Below are positions 1 through 4,634 of a DNA stretch of 9,881 nucleotides, in pieces (the stretch's first letter is position 1; each line of letters begins with the position of its first letter). Below the pieces are notes generated by a model. It was not told the origin of the DNA. It saw only the letters and a program-made list of their open reading frames with translations, and did no database searches. The position numbers and the translations under genes are program-made. This DNA comes from an uncultured Veillonella sp. (GTDB taxonomy: Bacteria > Bacillota > Negativicutes > Veillonellales > Veillonellaceae), in the NCBI RefSeq assembly GCF_915069625.1, contig NZ_CAJZFD010000065.1, positions 1-9,881 on the forward strand, read 5' to 3'.

Positions 1-25
1 TATTTATGCGGATAAAATACCACAT

Positions 26-44
26 AGTTATGCGCGCCATAACT
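26..44. promoter_or_regulatory. Palindrome upstream of the oxidoreductase, possible operator
   Basis: The seven-base arms AGTTATG and CATAACT are separated by CGCGC. The palindrome sits about 70 bp before the start codon of the oxidoreductase at 116. A symmetric site of this size, in front of a quinone or electrophile oxidoreductase gene, is typical of a regulator such as HxlR, MarR or LysR. No regulator gene is visible in the window to the left, so the assignment is inference. I could not place a convincing -35/-10 pair between here and the start codon; GATAAT at 88-93 is the best -10-like hexamer but lacks a good -35. Confidence 0.35.
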
Positions 45-115
45 GTTAATTGATTTAATGCAGCCAATCACCCTCTCCCATACAGTTGATAATACCCGAT
101 TAGAAAGGATTTACC

Positions 116-682
116 ATGAATATTTTAATTATTTATGCCCATCCAAATCAACAGAGTTTTAATAGTGCTATTTTAAAAGTAGTGCAAGAAAAGCTTTCAA
201 AAAATCACAAGGTGAACACCATAGATTTGTATGAGGAGAAATTCGATCCTATATTACGTTTCGATAATACGCACAAACGTCGTGATTTAAACACTGTAAC
301 AGATATGGAAAAATATCGTAATCTAATTACTTGGGCAGACCATATTATCTTTATCTACCCTATTTGGTGGGGAGGTATGCCAGCTATACTAAAAGGCTTT
401 ATCGATCGTGTCTTTACAGCAGACTTTGCATATTCTTACGGCAAAAGAGGTCTAATAGGTAAATTACAAGGAAAATCTGCTTGGATTATCACCACCCACA
501 ACAATCCAGCATTTTTAGTACCATTTAATCAAGACTATGGCAAAGTCTTAAAAAATCAAGTTCTTAAAGCCTGTGGTATCAAACCAATTAAACATACGCA
601 ATTAGCTAGCACTGAGAATAGTTCAGATGAAAAGCGTAAACACTTCTTAGCTAAAATAGCAAATATCGCCAACACCATTTAA
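116..682 (+). CDS. NAD(P)H-dependent flavodoxin-fold oxidoreductase (quinone reductase type)
   Basis: This 188-residue protein belongs to the flavodoxin_2 / NAD(P)H dehydrogenase (quinone) family (MdaB/KefF/NQO1-like). These are cytosolic FMN or FAD enzymes that reduce quinones and other electrophiles by two electrons. The N-terminal strand MNILIIYAHPNQQSFN is the flavin-phosphate-binding region, with the His-Pro and Ser-Phe-Asn signature. Residues 81-100 contain the family's hallmark block (YPIWWGG, then PAILKGFIDRVF). A THNN motif follows at 127-130. The length fits the family. The ribosome binding site AAAGGA (104-109) lies six bases from the ATG and supports this start. The gene is monocistronic, with a palindrome upstream and a strong terminator downstream. 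The substrate cannot be told from sequence; a role in oxidative or electrophile defence is inferred. Confidence 0.9.
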   Translation: MNILIIYAHPNQQSFNSAILKVVQEKLSKNHKVNTIDLYEEKFDPILRFDNTHKRRDLNTVTDMEKYRNLITWADHIIFIYPIWWGGMPAILKGFIDRVFTADFAYSYGKRGLIGKLQGKSAWIITTHNNPAFLVPFNQDYGKVLKNQVLKACGIKPIKHTQLASTENSSDEKRKHFLAKIANIANTI

Positions 683-713
683 AAATTCGAGTATTCAATT
701 TCTTCAATAAATC

Positions 714-782
714 AAAAGAGCCATTAACGTGAGTTAGGTAAAAAATGAGCCTAACTACTGGAACACGTTAACTGGCTCTTTT
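714..782. terminator. Long bidirectional hairpin terminator
   Basis: The outer arms are AAAAGAGCCA (714-723) and TGGCTCTTTT (773-782). They continue inward as TTAACGTG (724-731) with CACGTTAA (764-771), with one bulged C at 772. A further inner helix pairs AGTTAGG (732-738) with CCTAACT (750-756). The tail is T-rich on both strands, so it can end transcription of the oxidoreductase on the plus strand and of the MerR gene on the minus strand, which converge here. It is unusually long for a plain intrinsic terminator. Confidence 0.8.
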
Positions 783-879
783 GTACTTATAATATAGCTT
801 AGAAACCTAGCTCTATATTGATATGATTACCATTGCATCCATATTGATACAAGGCTATATACTATCTACAATAAAAAAC

Positions 880-1242
880 CTAATCAATCTCATTTTTCTT
901 TATTACAGTTTCATACAACTCTAACTTATCCTCTAGATTATTCTTATAGCCTTCCAATCGTTTAATTTCGGCATCAATAAATCGATAGTGTTCTTGCAAC
1001 AGTGTCATTCTTTCATGGACCGTATGAGATCCAGCATATCGTAAATCCGCATATCGCTTGATATTCGCAAGCGGCATCCCCATATCTTTCAAGCGTTTAA
1101 TAAACTGCACAAACCCCACATCCTCCGCATGGTAATTGCGAATACCGTTCTGTCGCTCGATGTGAAGGAACCCTTGCTCCTCGTAATATCGCAATGTGGA
1201 AATGGGCAGTCCCACCAATTTTGAAAATTCACCAATTTTCAT
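880..1242 (-). CDS. MerR-family transcriptional regulator
   Basis: This 120-residue protein has the MerR winged helix-turn-helix at the N-terminus (MKIGEFSKLVGLPISTLRYY, then a Gly-Phe wing and an RNY motif near 35-37). A coiled coil spans roughly 77-115 and would form the dimer. The C-terminal effector region is very short, as in the NmlR/AdhR group that senses aldehydes and electrophiles. There is not a single cysteine, so the thiol switch known for NmlR and AdhR cannot operate here. The gene is divergent from the carboxymuconolactone-decarboxylase-type gene at 1309, across a 66-bp gap that holds a MerR-type operator. It most likely controls that gene and itself. GGTGG precedes the ATG and supports the start. 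Family certain; ligand unknown. Confidence 0.92.
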   Translation of the reverse strand: MKIGEFSKLVGLPISTLRYYEEQGFLHIERQNGIRNYHAEDVGFVQFIKRLKDMGMPLANIKRYADLRYAGSHTVHERMTLLQEHYRFIDAEIKRLEGYKNNLEDKLELYETVIKKNEID

Positions 1243-1254
1243 ACTTTCACCACC

Positions 1255-1292
1255 TTGACCTCAAGTATACTCGAGCATATATCATACGTCTA
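1255..1292. promoter_or_regulatory. Divergent MerR-type promoter and operator
   Basis: On the plus strand, TTGACC (1255-1260) and TATCAT (1280-1285) are separated by 19 bp, the over-long spacer diagnostic of MerR-activated promoters. Within it lies CTCAAGTATACTCGAG (1260-1275), a 16-bp palindrome with one mismatched pair, resembling the SoxR/MerR operator class. On the minus strand, TAGACG (1287-1292) and TATACT (1264-1269) are 17 bp apart and would drive the regulator gene. The -10 of that promoter lies inside the same palindrome, which predicts autorepression. All positions are read directly from the sequence; function follows from the known MerR mechanism (DNA untwisting). Confidence 0.75.
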
Positions 1293-1308
1293 GACGGAGG
1301 TAATAATT

Positions 1309-1689
1309 ATGAAAGAAACACGTTTTAACATCGGTATGAACACATTGAAACAAATTGATGGGCTGCACGGCGAGGAGGTGTATAACACAATTCAAGAACT
1401 TTCACCGGCCATAGCCGATTTATTGGTCGAGCTGTTCGGCGACATCTACACACGCCCCAACTTGGATTTCAAGGAACGGGAACTGATTACACTCGCATCC
1501 CTTTTAACGCTGGGCGGTTGCGAGGCTCAGCTTAAAGTACATACCAACGCAGCACTCAACGTCGGTATTGCGCCAGAGCAAATCGTAGAGGTCTGCACAC
1601 ATTGCATCCCCTATGCGGGATTTCCACGCGTACTGAATGCACTGTTTACGGTGAAAGCGGTCTTTGAAGAAAGGAATATCCTGAATTAA
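1309..1689 (+). CDS. Carboxymuconolactone decarboxylase (CMD/AhpD-like) family protein
   Basis: This 126-residue protein has the CMD fold (PF02627), an all-helical domain that usually forms hexamers or trimers in the cytosol. Family features are RELITLASL at 57-65, GGCEAQLKVH at 69-78, and HCIPYAGFPRVLNAL at 98-112. By position, Cys71 and His78 match the peroxidatic Cys and the proton-relay His of AhpD. The second AhpD cysteine position holds Gln74, so a classical CxxC dithiol is absent there. A separate CTHC motif occurs at 96-99. GGAGG at 1296-1300, eight bases before the ATG, fixes the start. Control by the divergent MerR gene suggests a stress-induced redox or detoxification role; true decarboxylase activity is not implied. 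Confidence 0.9.
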   Translation: MKETRFNIGMNTLKQIDGLHGEEVYNTIQELSPAIADLLVELFGDIYTRPNLDFKERELITLASLLTLGGCEAQLKVHTNAALNVGIAPEQIVEVCTHCIPYAGFPRVLNALFTVKAVFEERNILN

Positions 1690-1740
1690 AGAGTGAACTG
1701 CAATAAAAAGAGAGAGATTCCATCGGAACCCCTCAATGTA

Positions 1741-1793
1741 TATTACATTATAATGGGATTGACGATATATGCCAATCTCATTATAATGTAATA
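1741..1793. repeat. 21-bp inverted repeat (hairpin)
   Basis: The arms at 1741-1761 and 1773-1793 pair over 21 bases with a single G-T wobble and enclose an 11-base loop. The left arm begins TATTACATTATAATG. No T-run follows on either strand, so it is not a standard intrinsic terminator, although it lies about 50 bp after the end of the CMD-family gene. It could be an RNA-stabilising 3' end, a processing site or a small mobile palindrome. Confidence 0.7.
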
Positions 1794-1800
1794 AAGAGAT

Positions 1801-1824
1801 AGCCGACGAGTGCTTCCGTCAGGC
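1801..1824. repeat. Short imperfect hairpin
   Basis: AGCC-GACG pairs with CGTC-A-GGCT with one bulged A, around an eight-base loop. It directly follows the larger palindrome in the same non-coding gap. There is no T-rich tail. It may contribute to the folded 3' end of the CMD-family transcript; the function is unknown. Confidence 0.35.
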
Positions 1825-1852
1825 TCATCCCAAAACATTATAAAACATGCAG

Positions 1853-1917
1853 AAATGGCCTTTCGTTTTCAGCTACCAGTTGGTAACGAAGGGCTATTTG
1901 TCGTTATTACGACAAAT
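1853..1917. repeat. Two overlapping hairpins in the gap before the insertion sequence
   Basis: The first stem pairs 1853-1867 with 1885-1899 over 15 bases with two G-T wobbles. TACCA-GT-TGGTA forms a small nested helix in its loop. The second stem pairs ATTTGTCGT (1896-1904) with ACGACAAAT (1909-1917) around TATT. The two share bases 1896-1899, so full formation of one competes slightly with the other. Neither is followed by a clear T-run. With the hairpins at 1741-1824 they fill the 248-bp gene-free gap 1690-1937, in which I see no convincing gene. Confidence 0.5.
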
Positions 1918-1929
1918 CAGCACTATCAA

Positions 1930-1937
1930 TAATCCAA
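1930..1937. repeat. Target-site duplication, left copy
   Basis: TAATCCAA here is repeated exactly at 3275-3282, immediately outside the two ends of the insertion sequence. Eight bases is the usual duplication length for the IS256 family. The match stops at both flanks, which fixes the duplication at eight. Confidence 0.88.
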
Positions 1938-1962
1938 GGGTTATAGGACAAAAAGTGTGTGT
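1938..1962. repeat. Terminal inverted repeat, left end
   Basis: Starts GGGTTATAGGAC and continues through AAAAAGTGTGTGT. It pairs with 3250-3274 over 25 bases with one mismatch at the third position; the inner 22 bases are identical. It lies three bases beyond the stop codon of the transposase, so the gene runs almost to the element's edge. Confidence 0.88.
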
Positions 1963-1964
1963 GA

Positions 1965-3077
1965 CTAATCCCAATAAGTTGGAAAATCTGTAGACATATG
2001 TAGCTCATTCCAAACAGGAGCATCACCCCATTGAGGGATTGAACGATCTATTTGGCAATAATCAGATAACCGTTTGTAGATAGCAGCAATCGATTCATCT
2101 GTAGGCATACAATTTAATATATCTGAAATAGAAAGCGGTCTTGGTGAGTGCATATAGCACCACCAATAGACCGCTTTTAGTCTTCTTTCAAGTGAAAGGC
2201 CCCTATGAGCCCGTAACATACTTCTTAGTTGAGCATTTACTCCACCTTCAATACGATTATTTGTTGTAGGTATTGTAATATCAAAACATTCCAAAAAAGT
2301 AAATAAAGTTTGTTGCCTAATCAGACGCCATAATGATGATTCAGCCTTAAGCAAACGCTCATGTGTAGAGCGTTTGTTTCCGAATTCATCAATCGTCATT
2401 TCTCGTAAAAAATCAGAATATGTCATTCGCCACGCTGAAAGCTCATTAATCCATATAAAGGCTTGATCCATTGTTTTCACATTAAATAAAGCTTTGGCAA
2501 GACTATAAAGGTCCTTCCCAGCTAACGTTTTAGGTCTACTTGTCGTATATCGTCTAACCTGACAAAAAATGTGAAACAGGCATCTTTGGTGACTGCTATG
2601 AGGCCAAACTTTACGTAATGCTTTAGGCAAACCATTAGCACCATCAGACACAACGACTTTAGGTTCGGCAATCCGTTCCATTAAACACTGCCAAGCTCTA
2701 GCATGCTCATAACGACAGACATACCATCCTAGAACATGAGTATCATTGCAACAAATCAAAACACATAAATTCCTAGCTAAGTAAATTCCATCAAGATATA
2801 CCACATCATGTACTTCTTCCACTTTTGGTGGCAATGGCCATATGGACCAAAATTTAGCGGTTTTACGCCTGAATGTACGACCTTTACCAGGCATATCAGC
2901 TTGAATATTGGTGCTGAATAACCAATTCAAGAATAGGCTTAATTCTTTACTTAAATTATTAATTTTAACGGTAAATGCCACCTTACAATGTTTGCAAAAC
3001 CAACGCTGAGAACCAGATTTTAAAACACCATGTTTAATACATTTTTCATTACAATCAGGACATTTTATTTGTCGCAT
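1965..3077 (-). CDS. IS256-family / IS1249-like DDE transposase
   Basis: This 370-residue protein cuts and joins the ends of the surrounding insertion sequence. An N-terminal zinc ribbon is seen at residues 6-31 (CPDC, then CKHC). Then comes a mutator-type DDE domain. The first Asp is in VYLDGIYLA (Asp96), the second in VVVSDGANG (Asp145), and the Glu in NNRIEGGVN (Glu277). The family's HQRCLFH block at 163-169 sits between the second Asp and the Glu, in the helical insertion. No frameshift or internal stop is present, so it is likely functional. An ATG at 3092 is in frame, but its codons themselves form the GGAGGA ribosome binding site (3085-3090) of the ATG at 3077, seven bases away. The start at 3077 is therefore preferred. 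Confidence 0.92.
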   Translation of the reverse strand: MRQIKCPDCNEKCIKHGVLKSGSQRWFCKHCKVAFTVKINNLSKELSLFLNWLFSTNIQADMPGKGRTFRRKTAKFWSIWPLPPKVEEVHDVVYLDGIYLARNLCVLICCNDTHVLGWYVCRYEHARAWQCLMERIAEPKVVVSDGANGLPKALRKVWPHSSHQRCLFHIFCQVRRYTTSRPKTLAGKDLYSLAKALFNVKTMDQAFIWINELSAWRMTYSDFLREMTIDEFGNKRSTHERLLKAESSLWRLIRQQTLFTFLECFDITIPTTNNRIEGGVNAQLRSMLRAHRGLSLERRLKAVYWWCYMHSPRPLSISDILNCMPTDESIAAIYKRLSDYCQIDRSIPQWGDAPVWNELHMSTDFPTYWD

Positions 3078-3084
3078 AAACTCT

Positions 3085-3090
3085 TCCTCC
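3085..3090 (-). promoter_or_regulatory. Ribosome binding site that decides the transposase start
   Basis: On the minus strand GGAGGA lies seven bases before the ATG at 3077. The upstream in-frame ATG at 3092 overlaps this motif and has no ribosome binding site of its own, so it is an unlikely start. Confidence 0.7.
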
Positions 3091-3112
3091 ATATTTGTTT
3101 ATATATAGGAAG

Positions 3113-3142
3113 ATATAACCTCATTTTAGTCAGTAATTACAA
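3113..3142 (-). promoter_or_regulatory. Candidate transposase promoter
   Basis: On the minus strand TTGTAA (3137-3142) and TTATAT (3113-3118) are 18 bp apart, just upstream of the transposase gene. The hexamers are weak matches, which suits a gene kept at low expression. No better pair is evident within the element. Confidence 0.35.
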
Positions 3143-3159
3143 GGGGTGATTGATGTTTT

Positions 3160-3177
3160 CACCCACACTTTTTGTCC
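3160..3177. repeat. Third, subterminal copy of the IS end repeat
   Basis: On the minus strand this reads GGACAAAAAGTGTGGGTG, matching 17 of 18 bases of the left inverted repeat from 1946 inward. It lies 89 bp inside the true right end. Its outer flank shares no direct repeat with the left flank, so it is not the boundary of this insertion. Confidence 0.8.
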
Positions 3178-3204
3178 ACCCTCAAACTTCTCCAGAAAAA
3201 GATT

Positions 3205-3247
3205 AAACCCTTATAACACTAGTAAATATCTAGTGTTATAAGGGTTT
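3205..3247. terminator. 18-bp perfect hairpin inside the IS upstream region
   Basis: AAACCCTTATAACACTAG (3205-3222) pairs without mismatch with 3230-3247 around the loop TAAATAT. TTTTT follows on the plus strand; on the minus strand a looser T-rich stretch follows. It lies between the element's edge and the transposase gene. There it could stop transcripts arriving from the neighbouring toxin-antitoxin operon, a device known in other insertion sequences such as IS10 and IS50. Confidence 0.6.
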
Positions 3248-3249
3248 TT

Positions 3250-3274
3250 ACACACACTTTTTGTCCTATAAGCC
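3250..3274. repeat. Terminal inverted repeat, right end
   Basis: Reads inward on the minus strand as GGCTTATAGGAC, then AAAAAGTGTGTGT. One mismatch (third base) to the left end. It is flanked directly by the right target duplication. Confidence 0.88.
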
Positions 3275-3282
3275 TAATCCAA
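3275..3282. repeat. Target-site duplication, right copy
   Basis: TAATCCAA, identical to 1930-1937, immediately outside the right terminal repeat. Confidence 0.88.
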
Positions 3283-3296
3283 AGGAAATAACTACA

Positions 3297-3326
3297 AAAG
3301 GGAGACTCAGAACGGAGTCTCCCTTT
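3297..3326. terminator. Terminator of the toxin-antitoxin operon
   Basis: AAAGGGAGACTC (3297-3308) pairs perfectly with GAGTCTCCCTTT (3315-3326) around a six-base loop. On the minus strand the helix ends in TTTTG, a short T tract. It lies about 30 bp after the toxin stop codon. It looks like a symmetric intrinsic terminator usable on both strands. Confidence 0.8.
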
Positions 3327-3354
3327 ATTCATCTATACCAAATCAACTAAACAT

Positions 3355-3681
3355 CTACAATCCTTGCAGAAGTTGTAAATAATCTTGCCGTTGACTAAAT
3401 ATATTATATATGCGCACTTCTTTTTCATCATCAAAGACACGATATAAAATAATATTTTTATTAATAATCAACATACGATAGTTTTTATTACGTAAAACAG
3501 TATGTCTTGGAATCATGCCCATATAAGGATTATCCGCTAATAAAAGAATTCTATCCTTAATCTCTTGATAAACAGCCTTGGCAATTTCATTGGAAAAAGA
3601 TTGCTTTACATGCAAAACAATATGATGCAATGCCTGATCAGCCTGTGCCATAATAATGATACGATAAGCAGCGTCTTCCAT
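3355..3681 (-). CDS. RelE/ParE-superfamily type II toxin
   Basis: This 108-residue protein has the RelE/ParE fold pattern. An N-terminal strand (YRIII) is followed by two helices (about 13-50), then LLADNPYMGM. C-terminal strands follow, with YRMLIINKNIILYRVFD at 68-84 and IYNIFSQRQDYLQLL at 91-105. The late Arg-x-Asp-Tyr element is typical of ParE-like members. RelE-type toxins cleave mRNA on the ribosome, while ParE types poison gyrase; which applies here cannot be settled from sequence. The ATG follows the antitoxin stop codon after two bases, so translation is coupled. A terminator follows at 3297-3326. The protein is complete and not truncated, despite the insertion sequence nearby. Confidence 0.87.
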   Translation of the reverse strand: MEDAAYRIIIMAQADQALHHIVLHVKQSFSNEIAKAVYQEIKDRILLLADNPYMGMIPRHTVLRNKNYRMLIINKNIILYRVFDDEKEVRIYNIFSQRQDYLQLLQGL

Positions 3682-3683
3682 AA

Positions 3684-3965
3684 CTATTCGGCCTCAGCTA
3701 ACAACTGTTCTATGCTGATAAAAGTATCCTCAATAGGACCCATTCTACCTTTTCGTTCGTCTTCCTCAGCCAATGCAATAGCCTCTAATAATTCTATCTG
3801 TGCTTTCAATTTATTATAGGTTTCATATCCCATACATACCGTATCACCACGGCCATTCACTGTCATAATACAAGCTTCATCCCTTGTTTTCAAAACTGTA
3901 GAGATTTCATTATATTTATTTCTTAAATCCGACGATGGTCGGATACTTTCACGTAATAACCCCAT
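3684..3965 (-). CDS. Phd/YefM-family type II antitoxin
   Basis: This 93-residue protein matches the Phd/YefM family: IRPSSDLRNKYNEISTVLK at 8-26, VNGRGDTVCMGYETY at 36-50, and an acidic C-terminal tail. The N-terminal part would form the DNA-binding dimer. The C-terminal tail, from about 58 on, would wrap and neutralise the toxin. It is the first gene of a two-gene operon with the RelE/ParE toxin at 3355-3681. GGAGGTG, seven bases upstream, supports the ATG. Autoregulation is expected through the palindrome at 3979-4009. The systems are chromosomal stabilisers, phage-defence or stress modules; the role here is not known. Confidence 0.9.
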   Translation of the reverse strand: MGLLRESIRPSSDLRNKYNEISTVLKTRDEACIMTVNGRGDTVCMGYETYNKLKAQIELLEAIALAEEDERKGRMGPIEDTFISIEQLLAEAE

Positions 3966-3978
3966 AAAAGCACCTCCT

Positions 3979-4009
3979 CATATACAAATTATATCATAAT
4001 TTGTATATG
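3979..4009. promoter_or_regulatory. Palindromic operator overlapping the toxin-antitoxin promoter
   Basis: CATATACAAATTAT (3979-3992) and ATAATTTGTATATG (3996-4009) are perfect 14-bp inverted arms with a 3-bp spacer. The minus-strand -10 hexamer TATAAT (3988-3993) lies inside it. A weak -35 is possible as TTCACA (4013-4018, 19-bp spacing) or CACAAT (4011-4016, 17-bp spacing). Binding here by the antitoxin or the toxin-antitoxin complex would cover the promoter. Confidence 0.75.
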
Positions 4010-4027
4010 AATTGTGAATCAGTAATC

Positions 4028-4525
4028 CTATCCCAATCGTTTACGCAAGATTGCATAGAGAATCATACTAACAATGACGCTCATAACGGCTTGAATGGTA
4101 TTAGTTACAATACCGGCAATGGCTACGCCTGGATCGAATACAAAGTATTCGGCGATAAAATAGCCTGCTACGATAACAATACCGCCTACGATAGTTGCTA
4201 CCAAGGCAGAAGTAGTTGTCTTATGGTTATAGACAGTACCGACAAGATAGCCTTCAATGCCTTTCACCACAAAGGTGATTGGTACAAAGACTGCGTAGCC
4301 GAGGAATAAATCAGCTAACGCTGGGCCGATAGCACCAATATAGGCGCCGGACTTTCGACCTAATAATAGAGCTGACGTCATAATAACGACATCTCCAACA
4401 TTGAAATAGCCGCGAATGCCAGGTACTGGAATTTTCGTGTACATGGTAAACAGTGTTGCGAGGGCAATCAATACGGCTGTGAGTACTAACGCGGACGTAG
4501 TACTGCGGTTTTGAACGTGTTGCAT
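4028..4525 (-). CDS. ECF transporter S component (membrane vitamin-binding subunit)
   Basis: This 165-residue hydrophobic protein has about six predicted membrane helices (roughly 11-28, 41-57, 60-77, 80-98, 106-127 and 133-160). It has the S-component signatures GYFNVGDVVIMTSALLLG (39-56), GAIGPALADLFLGY (64-77) and FVVKGIEGYLVG (85-96). S components bind a vitamin or similar micronutrient and work with a shared EcfA-EcfA'-EcfT energising module in the membrane. No ATPase or T subunit lies nearby, so it is a group II (solitary) type using a module encoded elsewhere. The substrate cannot be told: the predicted 5' leader is only about 45 bases, too short for a vitamin riboswitch. AAGGAGG supports the ATG. 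Confidence 0.9.
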   Translation of the reverse strand: MQHVQNRSTTSALVLTAVLIALATLFTMYTKIPVPGIRGYFNVGDVVIMTSALLLGRKSGAYIGAIGPALADLFLGYAVFVPITFVVKGIEGYLVGTVYNHKTTTSALVATIVGGIVIVAGYFIAEYFVFDPGVAIAGIVTNTIQAVMSVIVSMILYAILRKRLG

Positions 4526-4548
4526 AGCGTCCTCCTTATAAAAATAGA

Positions 4549-4571
4549 CATGTGACTATATCCATCACATG
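4549..4571. promoter_or_regulatory. Palindrome at the transcription start of the ECF gene
   Basis: CATGTGA (4549-4555) and TCACATG (4565-4571) are inverted with a nine-base spacer. They cover the expected transcription start downstream of the -10 at 4577-4582. The half sites resemble CRP half sites, but the spacer is nine rather than six. It may be an operator for an unknown repressor or a leader hairpin. Confidence 0.45.
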
Positions 4572-4576
4572 CCTAT

Positions 4577-4605
4577 ACTATATACCTTTATAATAACGCC
4601 TGCAA
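4577..4605 (-). promoter_or_regulatory. Promoter of the ECF S component gene
   Basis: On the minus strand TTGCAG (4600-4605) and TATAGT (4577-4582) are separated by exactly 17 bp. The predicted start of transcription leaves a leader of about 45 bases. This separates the transporter gene from the immunity-type array upstream. A weak, asymmetric stem overlapping the DUF2695 stop codon (around 4609-4638, followed by TTTTATTT) may end the array's transcript. Confidence 0.6.
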
Positions 4606-4634
4606 ATAAAAGGAGTTAACTATAGAAAATACTA

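Larger units (their letters stand above)
1938..3274 (-). mobile_element. IS256-family (IS1249-like) insertion sequence, complete, 1337 bp
   Basis: The element is bounded by 25-bp terminal inverted repeats (1938-1962 and 3250-3274) that differ at only the third base, and by 8-bp direct repeats TAATCCAA. Both ends begin with GG, as is usual in this family. It carries one minus-strand transposase gene and about 180 bp of non-coding sequence upstream of it, with a hairpin and an extra repeat copy. The insertion lies between the CMD-family gene and the toxin-antitoxin operon and interrupts no recognisable gene. The intact reading frame, near-perfect ends and perfect target duplication point to a recent and possibly still active insertion. 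Confidence 0.9.

Noticed and set aside
783..879. Possible gene or regulatory element between the terminator and the MerR gene
   Set aside because: Only weak AT-rich similarities (two short ATATTGATA-like copies); nothing supportable.
1855..1932. Plus-strand 25-codon reading frame in the gap before the insertion sequence
   Set aside because: No ribosome binding site, and its bases are fully explained by two hairpins; stop falls in the target duplication by chance.
3078..3092. Transposase start at the upstream ATG (3092)
   Set aside because: Its codons make up the ribosome binding site for the ATG at 3077 and it lacks one of its own.
1946..3177. Shorter insertion sequence ending at the inner repeat
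   Set aside because: Flanks 1938-1945 and 3178-3185 share no direct repeat, whereas the longer element has an exact 8-bp duplication.
3565..3819. Plus-strand reading frame of 84 codons
   Set aside because: Lies opposite the toxin and antitoxin genes, has no ribosome binding site and a composition unlike a real protein; a shadow of the minus-strand genes.
4001..4309. Plus-strand reading frame of 102 codons
   Set aside because: Antisense to the ECF S component, whose family signatures are unmistakable; begins inside the toxin-antitoxin operator.
4549..4571. CRP-type binding site
   Set aside because: Half sites TGTGA/TCACA are right but the spacer is nine bases, not six, and the position over the start point does not suit a class I/II activator.
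4526..4634. Vitamin riboswitch before the ECF gene
   Set aside because: Only about 45 bases of leader lie between the predicted transcription start and the ATG, with just one simple stem.
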